From an uncultured Clostridia bacterium (lineage in GTDB: Bacteria > Bacillota > Clostridia > Christensenellales > UBA1242), in assembly GCA_944372355.1 (NCBI GenBank), contig CALVYS010000006.1, positions 1-39,692 on the forward strand: a stretch of DNA of 39,692 nt, written 5' to 3'. Under the pieces are notes generated by a model. The model was not told where the DNA came from. It ran no database searches and saw only the letters and a list, made by a program, of their open reading frames with translations. Each line of letters opens with the position of its first letter. Position 1 is the first letter of the stretch. Positions 30,838-37,272 of this stretch are shown here, piece by piece. The translations under genes were made by a program, and so were the position numbers.

Positions 30838-30913
30838 TATGCAAATTCACGAAAGCGGAGAAAAAAACATAATATAGATTGTGATTAGCAGCAGAAATTC
30901 AAAAGAGGAAAAC

Positions 30914-32170
30914 ATGGCCAAACTTTTAATTCATGGCGGCAGAAAGCTGAGTGGCGAACTTCAAATCACCGCGGCCAAAAATGCTTATTTGCCAATTCTC
31001 GCAGCTTGCGTGCTTTGTGAAGAAAAAATAGTTTTACATAATTATCCGCATTACTGCGACACTGAAAGCATGTGTAAAATTTTGACTTCGCTTGGAGCGA
31101 ACATAATTCAGGAGGGAAGTGACTTGGAAATAGACCCTTCCGCTCTTTTTTCATGGGGAGTGGAAAGCGAGCTTGCCTGTCAGGTGCGCTCTTCCATATT
31201 CATGTTGGGTGCTCTTTTAGGCAGGTTTAAAAAGGCAAGAGTCGCTTATCCAGGAGGTTGTGAAATTGGCGCCAGGCCGATTGACATTCATCTTGCCGGC
31301 TTTCGCAAATTGGGAGTAAAAGTTGAAGAAAAACACGGCTTTATTCAGTGTGATGCTTCAAACATGCATTCAGCGACCATTCTTTTGGACTTTCCAAGTG
31401 TGGGCGCCACTGAAAGCTTGATGATGGCAAGCGTGCTTACAAGTGGAACCACCCGGATTTTGAATGCCGCCAAGGAGCCTGAGATAGTTGATCTTGAAAA
31501 CTTTTTGGTCAAAATGGGGGCAAAAGTTCGTGGAGCGGGCACTGGCGAGGTGGTCATTGAAGGCGTGAAAAAATTGAAAGGCTGCGAATATGATCCAATC
31601 AAAGACAGGATAATTGCAGGAACATATTTGATAGCCACGCTTATGTGTGGAGGAGATGTTACATTAAAGGGGGTCAAAGGTGAACATTTGGGGGCGCTTA
31701 TTGACAAACTCGGGCAAACTGCTTGCAACATCGAATGCAAAAATGATAAAATTAGGGTGAAAGCAGAAGGGAGAATGGCTGCACTTGGAAAAATCGAAAC
31801 CTCGGTTTATCCAGGCTTGCCAACCGATTTGCAGGCTCAAATTTTGGCGCTTCAAACGATAAGTGACGGCAGCAGCATGATTTGTGAAAATGTGTTTGAA
31901 TCAAGGTTTAAACATGTGCCAGAACTCATCAAAATGGGCGCTGATATTCACGTCAAAGACAGGGTGGCTTTTGTTCGAGGGGTGAAAAAACTTTATGGAG
32001 CGTCTGTGACGGGAATGGAACTTCGCGGCACCGCCTCGCTTGTGCTTGCAGGGTTGGTGGCCGAGGGCTATACCACTGTTTCCGGGGTGAGGCACATCGA
32101 TCGCGGTTACAGCGCGATTGAAAGCGAACTCTCCTCGCTGGGTGCGGACATAAGAAGGGTGAAAGATTGA
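30914..32170 (+). CDS. murA: UDP-N-acetylglucosamine 1-carboxyvinyltransferase
   Basis: This 418-residue enzyme starts peptidoglycan synthesis by adding enolpyruvate from phosphoenolpyruvate to UDP-GlcNAc. The catalytic Lys-Asn is in TAAKNAYLPI near residue 22. The active-site Cys, the fosfomycin target, is in YPGGCEIGARPIDIH (about 117). The C-terminal half has YPGLPTDLQAQ and LRGTASLVLAGLVAEG. The ATG at 30914 is chosen because AGAGGAA precedes it and the family starts there; an earlier ATG at 30881 lacks such a site. It overlaps divIB by four bases. Confidence 0.96.
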   Translation: MAKLLIHGGRKLSGELQITAAKNAYLPILAACVLCEEKIVLHNYPHYCDTESMCKILTSLGANIIQEGSDLEIDPSALFSWGVESELACQVRSSIFMLGALLGRFKKARVAYPGGCEIGARPIDIHLAGFRKLGVKVEEKHGFIQCDASNMHSATILLDFPSVGATESLMMASVLTSGTTRILNAAKEPEIVDLENFLVKMGAKVRGAGTGEVVIEGVKKLKGCEYDPIKDRIIAGTYLIATLMCGGDVTLKGVKGEHLGALIDKLGQTACNIECKNDKIRVKAEGRMAALGKIETSVYPGLPTDLQAQILALQTISDGSSMICENVFESRFKHVPELIKMGADIHVKDRVAFVRGVKKLYGASVTGMELRGTASLVLAGLVAEGYTTVSGVRHIDRGYSAIESELSSLGADIRRVKD

Positions 32171-32979
32171 AAAAGAAATGGATAATTGCTTTGAGTGTGG
32201 TGCTTGTGGTTGTTGTCACGATCGTGACGCTGTCTTTCACGCTTTTCACCGTGCAAAATTTTAAAATCGACATGAGGACAGGCTCCTCTTATGATTACAA
32301 CGAGCAAGAAATTTTTGCCAGCTCTCAGTTGCAAACCGGCAAAAACATATTTTTCTTAAACAAGACGCAAGCTTCAAGCAACATTGAAAAGGCCTATCCT
32401 TATTTAAAAGTCATAAATATTGAAACGCAGTTTCCTTCCACCTTGGTTTTTCATTTGGCAGAAAGACAAGCCTTTTATGCTGTCAGAAGTGGAGAGGGCT
32501 GGCTTTATCTTGATGAGGATTTAAAAGTGCTGGAAAGCGTCGCTGCCCCTGAAAATGTTGTGGTGGTGGAAGCCGAGGTGCAGGCAAGCGAAGGAGACTT
32601 TGTCGAGCTTGCACTTTTAAAGGAGTTTTTTGACGCGCTGCTTATGAACAACCGTTCTCGGGAAGAGGGCATTGCCACCTTTGACAAACTGGAATATTTT
32701 GAAAGCGAAAATGAAGTTTATCTCAACCAAGAGCAGGGGTTAAAACTCACCCTTGACTCTGGCAGAGCGGTTTTCATTCACAACGCTGGCTATGGCCTGG
32801 CTTACAAACTTGCAAAATTTTACGCAGTGATTGGCTCGATTTACCAGCTCGCTGGCACTTTGCCTTCTGAAATCATTGAAAACAGCGAGATTCACATCAA
32901 CAACTTCATAGGTTCAAATTACAGCGAACGTGACAGTTATTTTTATCTAGTCTACCAAGGCGAAAGGGTGGAGTTGTGA
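32167..32979 (+). CDS. divIB: Cell division protein DivIB/FtsQ
   Basis: This 270-residue protein has a short cytoplasmic start, one membrane segment (about 5-27) and a POTRA domain (about 30-100, with GKNIFFLNK and a YPYLKVINIETQFPSTLVFHLAERQAFYAV stretch typical of FtsQ/DivIB). A beta-rich domain follows. It helps recruit and balance the septal peptidoglycan machinery. The start is TTG at 32167, overlapping the murA stop as TTGA, with AAGGGTG upstream; a TTG start is unusual in this window. Position between murA and ftsA is typical for the cluster. Confidence 0.88.
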   Translation: MKKKWIIALSVVLVVVVTIVTLSFTLFTVQNFKIDMRTGSSYDYNEQEIFASSQLQTGKNIFFLNKTQASSNIEKAYPYLKVINIETQFPSTLVFHLAERQAFYAVRSGEGWLYLDEDLKVLESVAAPENVVVVEAEVQASEGDFVELALLKEFFDALLMNNRSREEGIATFDKLEYFESENEVYLNQEQGLKLTLDSGRAVFIHNAGYGLAYKLAKFYAVIGSIYQLAGTLPSEIIENSEIHINNFIGSNYSERDSYFYLVYQGERVEL

Positions 32980-33017
32980 AAATCTATGCAAAAAAATTAA
33001 TATTTATAAATTTTTGA

Positions 33018-33046
33018 TTGACAAATTAAAACAAATATTTTACAAT
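33018..33046 (+). promoter_or_regulatory. Promoter of ftsA
   Basis: TTGACA (33018-33023), 17-base spacer, TACAAT (33041-33046), followed by AGGTG before the ATG at 33063. Confidence 0.85.
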
Positions 33047-33062
33047 AAAGGCAGGTGAACAA

Positions 33063-34184
33063 ATGAGAGGGAAAGAAGTTGTAGTTTTAGAGATAGGATC
33101 ATCGCACCTTAGAGTGATTGTTGCAAAACCTGGCATCAACAACACACTTTTTGTCAAGGAGCTTTCGTCAAAGGTTTATGACGGCTACTATCAAGGTGAG
33201 TTTGTTGACGAGTCCAAACTTGCTCCATCGCTTTATGATGTTTTTGATTCGATTGATTACAAGAGAAACAAGTATTACAAAAAGCTTTTTGTTGCACTTC
33301 CTGCCGAAATGACAAATGTTCAACTTGCAACTGCGTCTATGAGCGTGGAAGGTTTGGGAAGGGTTACAAGAAGTGATTTGGATTCTCTCAGCGCACAGGC
33401 TCTTGAAAAAGTTAAGGGCGTTGATGTTGAAATAGTTTCCACCTCGCCACTTTACTATGCGGTTGACGATGTGAAAGGCTCACAACCAATTGGAAAGAAA
33501 GGTCGCACGCTTTCTGGTGAGTTTTCAATCATCACCTGTCCAAACAAACTTATCAAAACCTTCAACAATGTGCTTGCAGACCTTGGATTCATCAACGTGG
33601 AATACATAAGTGAAGTTTTGTGCAGTGCGCTCACTGTGGTGCCAGATGAGGAAAAAGAGGAGGGGGCACTTGTTATAGATGTTGGGCATCTGACAACCAG
33701 CGTGGCATATCTGAAAGGTTGTGGGCTTACAAACCTGACTTCCTTCTCAATCGGCGGAGGCCATATTACAAGTGATTTATGCGAAGCGTTTGACCTTTCT
33801 TTTGAAAATGCCGAAAATTTAAAAAAGCAAGTGGTCATCTCTGTGGAGGCTGAGCCGCTGGATTACTATGACTTGGTGACAGTGGAGGGCAAGATTGAAA
33901 GAATCCCACAGCAAGACGCAAACAAAGTGGTTTCCTATCGTTTGGAAACGATCGCTTCTGCAATAAATCAATGCTTGATGATGCAAGGGATTTCTTTAAA
34001 CAACTATGTTCCAATCTATTTGATAGGTGCGGGTGCGACCAAAATCAAGGGAGGAAAGGATTTTCTTTCCAAGTGCATCAGCAAAAACATAGTTTTGGGC
34101 AGGGCGCCTTTCCCTGGAAAGGACAAGCCAGAAGATGCGGTGATATATTCACTGGCAGACTTCGCTCTTAAAAATTGTGATTAA
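33063..34184 (+). CDS. ftsA: Cell division protein FtsA
   Basis: This 373-residue actin-like ATPase tethers FtsZ to the membrane. Visible are the phosphate-1 loop LEIGSSHLRVIVA (1A domain start), the 1C-like subdomain (about 80-165, SMSVEGLGRVTRSDLDSL), phosphate-2 loop LVIDVGHLTTSVAYL, GGGHITSDLCEAFD and the adenosine loop LIGAGATKIKGG. It is shorter than usual (about 400-440), and it ends at LADFALKNCD without the C-terminal linker and amphipathic membrane-targeting helix. It has its own promoter, and ftsZ follows with another. Confidence 0.9.
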   Translation: MRGKEVVVLEIGSSHLRVIVAKPGINNTLFVKELSSKVYDGYYQGEFVDESKLAPSLYDVFDSIDYKRNKYYKKLFVALPAEMTNVQLATASMSVEGLGRVTRSDLDSLSAQALEKVKGVDVEIVSTSPLYYAVDDVKGSQPIGKKGRTLSGEFSIITCPNKLIKTFNNVLADLGFINVEYISEVLCSALTVVPDEEKEEGALVIDVGHLTTSVAYLKGCGLTNLTSFSIGGGHITSDLCEAFDLSFENAENLKKQVVISVEAEPLDYYDLVTVEGKIERIPQQDANKVVSYRLETIASAINQCLMMQGISLNNYVPIYLIGAGATKIKGGKDFLSKCISKNIVLGRAPFPGKDKPEDAVIYSLADFALKNCD

Positions 34185-34197
34185 ACGCAATTTTTGC

Positions 34198-34226
34198 TTG
34201 CAAAATATGCGAAAATCAATTATAAT
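34198..34226 (+). promoter_or_regulatory. Promoter of ftsZ
   Basis: TTGCAA (34198-34203), 17-base spacer, TATAAT (34221-34226). AAGGAG follows at 34238-34243. Confidence 0.85.
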
Positions 34227-34249
34227 TCTTTTAAATTAAGGAGACAAAC

Positions 34250-35431
34250 ATGGAAAACGTGGAAAACGACAATGTAACTTCATTTGCCAAAATTCTGGTT
34301 GTAGGTGTTGGTGGCGGCGGAAACAACGCTGTGAACAGAATGATCGAGGCAGGAGTTGACTCTGCCAAGTTTGTTGCTGTCAACACTGACAAACAAGCTC
34401 TTGTTGTGAGCAAAGCTCCAATCAGATTGCAAATTGGCGAAAGGCTCACAGGCGGCCTTGGCGCAGGTGGAATACCTGAGGTTGGCCAAAAATCAGCTGA
34501 GGAAAGCAAAGAGCACATCACTGAAATGCTCAAAGGTGCACACCTTGTTTTCATCACGGCCGGAATGGGCGGCGGAACAGGAACGGGTGCAGCTCCGGTT
34601 GTGGCAAGGATTGCAAAAGAAATGGGAATTTTGACAATCGCGGTTGTCACAAAGCCATTTGCTTTTGAAAGCAGAGTTAGGGCAGAAAATGCCAACAAAG
34701 GCATTGAAGAGCTTAAAAAATATGTCGACACCATGGTTATCATTCCAAATGAAAGATTGTTCCAAATCGTTCCAAAGAAAACCCCGATTTTGGAAGCTTT
34801 CAGATATGCTGACGACGTTCTTCGCCAGGGCATTCAAGGAATTTCAGATTTGATTGCAAAACCAGGCCTCATCAACCTTGACTTTGCCGATGTCAAAACC
34901 ATTATGCAAAACAAGGGACTTGCACATATGGGCATAGGTCATGGCAAGGGCGAAAACAAGGCGCTTGAAGCTGTTAAACAGGCAGTTGCCAGCCCACTTA
35001 TTGAAACCACGATTGAAGGCGCAAAAGGCTTGCTTTTGAACGTCAAAGGCGGCATTGATTTGACTCAGGAAGATGTGAGCGAAGTTGCCATGCTTGTTCA
35101 AGAGGTCATTGACCCAAGTTGCGTGGTTATCTTTGGAAACAGCATCGACATGGATATGAATGACGAGCTTGAAGTGACAATCATCGCGACAGGCTTCCCA
35201 AATCCAGAAGAAAAACCACAAGATGACGCTGCACAAGAAGCAAGAGATTTCAACCCAGACTTTGCTGAAAAAGAGGGCGGACTCAAAGGTTTGAGCGCAT
35301 TGAAAAACATGCAAGAGGAAGCAAAACCAGAAGTTTCCATCAAGAAAGACGACTCGGTCGCTTCTTCAAGAGTTGATGTTGATGCTTCGATTCCTGCATG
35401 GCTCAGACAACTTAGAAGCAAAAAGAAATAA
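34250..35431 (+). CDS. ftsZ: Cell division protein FtsZ
   Basis: This 393-residue tubulin-like GTPase forms the division ring. The GTP-binding motifs are [15 protein letters not shown] near residue 15 and the tubulin signature [13 protein letters not shown] near 105. The T7 loop [11 protein letters not shown] is intact. The C-terminal linker (about 325-380) is acidic and variable, and the end [13 protein letters not shown] is the conserved C-terminal peptide that binds FtsA and other partners, followed by a basic tail. It has its own promoter downstream of ftsA and a terminator after it, before spoIIGA. Confidence 0.98.
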   Translation: MENVENDNVTSFAKILVVGVGGGGNNAVNRMIEAGVDSAKFVAVNTDKQALVVSKAPIRLQIGERLTGGLGAGGIPEVGQKSAEESKEHITEMLKGAHLVFITAGMGGGTGTGAAPVVARIAKEMGILTIAVVTKPFAFESRVRAENANKGIEELKKYVDTMVIIPNERLFQIVPKKTPILEAFRYADDVLRQGIQGISDLIAKPGLINLDFADVKTIMQNKGLAHMGIGHGKGENKALEAVKQAVASPLIETTIEGAKGLLLNVKGGIDLTQEDVSEVAMLVQEVIDPSCVVIFGNSIDMDMNDELEVTIIATGFPNPEEKPQDDAAQEARDFNPDFAEKEGGLKGLSALKNMQEEAKPEVSIKKDDSVASSRVDVDASIPAWLRQLRSKKK

Positions 35432-35452
35432 ATTTAGGTTTTCTACAAAATG

Positions 35453-35484
35453 AAACACGATTTACTGCAAGTCGTGTTTTTTTT
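35453..35484 (+). terminator. Terminator of ftsZ
   Basis: AAACACGA pairs with TCGTGTTT around an eleven-base loop and is followed by a long T run. Confidence 0.85.
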
Positions 35485-35540
35485 GTTATCTTTTTTGCGG
35501 TCTTGCAGGTTAAAATTGCCTTATCTGGGAAGGTGAGGAA

Positions 35541-36350
35541 ATGGAGATCATCATCGAATATGCTCTTGTTGTCAATTTTATTTTAAACTACTTTATAATA
35601 ACTGCTTGTGCCAAACTTTTTAAAGTCAAAGCCAAGTGGTGGTTTGTCAGCTGTTTTTTTGGAAGTGTGATGGCGCTTGTCATGCCGCTTTTCAATTTTC
35701 CATTGGTGGCAAACATATTTGCAACCCTTTTTGTTGGGATAATTATGGTTTGCATAAGTTTTCCAATCAAATGTTTTAAGGATTTGTTATTTTATGGATT
35801 TGGACTGGTGTTTTTGACCTTTGTTTTTGGTGGCGCATGTTATATGGTTTCCTCTTGGTTTGGCCAGCTCAGCACCCTTATCATTTGCTTGGTGGCCATG
35901 GCTGTGTATATTGCAATGCTTTTCTTGTTTAAAAAACTTGCCAAAAAGCGTGTCATCGACAGTTTCACTTGCAGCGTTCAAATCAAATGCAAGGACAAGA
36001 TTGTCGAAGAAGTTGGCTACTTTGACAGCGGAAACGTGCTTTACGATCCGGTCACCTCAGAGCCAATAGTGCTGATCTCAAAGCAGGTTTTTGAAAAGAT
36101 TGTTGGAGAGGACTATCTTTACTATATGTTAAAAAAGGAGAAGGCCAAAAAGCTGCCTTATGGCCACTTTGTCAATGTGGGGTCGGCAGTTTCAAACGGA
36201 CAGATGCTTGTGTTTATGGCAGACAAACTCACAATCAGTGAAAAGGGCCAGCATTCAAAGATATACAAAAACACCTTGCTTGGACTCAGCCTTTCGGACT
36301 TTTCCAAAAGTTTGAATTCCGGAGTGCTTTTGCACAGTGCTCTTGTTTAA
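35541..36350 (+). CDS. spoIIGA: Pro-sigma-E processing protease SpoIIGA
   Basis: This 269-residue protein has about five N-terminal membrane segments (1-140) and a C-terminal aspartic-protease-like domain (about 150-269) with YFDSGNVLYDPVTSEPI, where DSGN holds the catalytic Asp. SpoIIGA sits in the septal membrane of the mother cell and cleaves the pro-sequence of sigma-E when signalled by SpoIIR. sigE follows ten bases downstream, the standard spoIIG arrangement. A candidate -10, TAAAAT at 35511, is present, but I saw no clear Spo0A boxes upstream, unlike Bacillus. Confidence 0.95.
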   Translation: MEIIIEYALVVNFILNYFIITACAKLFKVKAKWWFVSCFFGSVMALVMPLFNFPLVANIFATLFVGIIMVCISFPIKCFKDLLFYGFGLVFLTFVFGGACYMVSSWFGQLSTLIICLVAMAVYIAMLFLFKKLAKKRVIDSFTCSVQIKCKDKIVEEVGYFDSGNVLYDPVTSEPIVLISKQVFEKIVGEDYLYYMLKKEKAKKLPYGHFVNVGSAVSNGQMLVFMADKLTISEKGQHSKIYKNTLLGLSLSDFSKSLNSGVLLHSALV

Positions 36351-36359
36351 AGGAGGAAG

Positions 36360-37085
36360 ATGAAAAGACTTTTATTTTTGATCAAAGAATTTCTCTGGAA
36401 ACTTTTCGCAAAGCGAAATTTTTCCAATGTCAATGGCATTGTCTGCTATATATGCGGCAACGAAGCTTTGCCTTTGCCATTAGATGCAGAGGAAGAACGC
36501 ATGCTTGTCCAGCAGGCAGAAGCGGGCAGTGAGTTTGCTCGCGAAAAGTTGATCGAGCATAATTTAAGACTTGTCGTTTACATTGCAAAAAAATTCGAAA
36601 ACACTGGGATTGAGTTTGAAGATTTGATCTCCATTGGCTCGGTTGGCCTGATCAAAGCGGTGAAAACCTTTCGCAGCGACAAAAACATAAAGCTTGCAAC
36701 CTATGCCTCTCGTTGCATTGAAAACGAGCTTTTGATGCAGCTGCGCAAGCTTTCAAAAATCAAGGGGGAGGTCAGCCTTGACAAACCTTTATGTGACGAT
36801 GGTGAGGGAAACCAGTTGCTGCTTGCAGACATCATGGCAAGTGAAACAGACGAGGTTACAACTGCGATGGACTCGTCTGCTGATAAGGAAATTCTCTGGC
36901 AAATTTTGAGCCGGCTGGAGAGGAGAGAACAAGAAATTATGATCCTTCGGTTTGGTTTGGAGGGAAAAGATGAGCTCACACAAAAGGAGGTTGCCGACAA
37001 ACTTGGCATCAGTCAAAGCTACATCTCTCGCATAGAGAAAAAGATTTTGGTGAAAATGAAAAAAGAGCTTGCGAAATTCAGCTGA
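36360..37085 (+). CDS. sigE: RNA polymerase sporulation sigma factor SigE (pro-sigma-E)
   Basis: This 241-residue sigma-70 family protein directs early mother-cell transcription. The N-terminal pro-sequence (about 1-30, hydrophobic then basic, KRLLFLIKEFLWKLFAKR) is removed by SpoIIGA. Region 2 has NLRLVVYIAKKFENTGIEFEDLISIGSVGLIKAVKTF and YASRCIENELLM (-10 recognition). Region 4 has the helix-turn-helix LTQKEVADKLGISQSYISRIEKK (-35 recognition). AAGGAGG precedes the ATG. No terminator follows the stop, so readthrough into the GLUG gene is possible. sigG, the usual next gene, is absent. Confidence 0.96.
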   Translation: MKRLLFLIKEFLWKLFAKRNFSNVNGIVCYICGNEALPLPLDAEEERMLVQQAEAGSEFAREKLIEHNLRLVVYIAKKFENTGIEFEDLISIGSVGLIKAVKTFRSDKNIKLATYASRCIENELLMQLRKLSKIKGEVSLDKPLCDDGEGNQLLLADIMASETDEVTTAMDSSADKEILWQILSRLERREQEIMILRFGLEGKDELTQKEVADKLGISQSYISRIEKKILVKMKKELAKFS

Positions 37086-37101
37086 TGCCGCTCTAAATTG
37101 T

Positions 37102-37131
37102 TTGACTAATTTTGTCATAATTTGATAAAAT
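37102..37131 (+). promoter_or_regulatory. Promoter of the second GLUG locus
   Basis: TTGACT (37102-37107), 18-base spacer, TAAAAT (37126-37131). Six bases then separate it from the ATG at 37138, so the predicted +1 is that A. Confidence 0.65.
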
Positions 37132-37137
37132 AAAAGC

Positions 37138-37272
37138 ATGAAAAACAAAGAGCAAAAAACCAAACGTTTTTTCTGTCGAGCGGATTTCGACAGGGTTTCA
37201 GACAAATTTATGCAACAAAATGTCACCTCAGGGGGGGGGGCGACAGTTTTAAGGGGTCTCCAAAATCTATAA
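37138..37272 (+). CDS. 44-codon leader frame ending after a G10 tract
   Basis: The frame starts at ATG 37138, is basic at first (MKNKEQKTKRFF) and ends at TAA 37270-37272, which overlaps the ATG of the GLUG frame (TAATG). It contains a run of ten G at 37231-37240. In the present state it makes a 44-residue peptide. If the run had eleven or eight G, the frame would continue as SGGGGDSFKGSPKSIM or SGGGDSFKGSPKSIM and then into the GLUG protein with no stop. No ribosome binding site is present; the promoter suggests a leaderless start. I interpret it as the phase-variable first exon-like part of the GLUG gene, not an independent protein. Confidence 0.6.
   Translation: MKNKEQKTKRFFCRADFDRVSDKFMQQNVTSGGGATVLRGLQNL
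37231..37240 (+). repeat. Homopolymer of ten G
   Basis: A run of ten G in an otherwise AT-rich region, inside a translated frame just before a surface-protein gene. Such tracts are prone to slipped-strand change. It is the only long G or C run noticed in the window. Confidence 0.95.
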
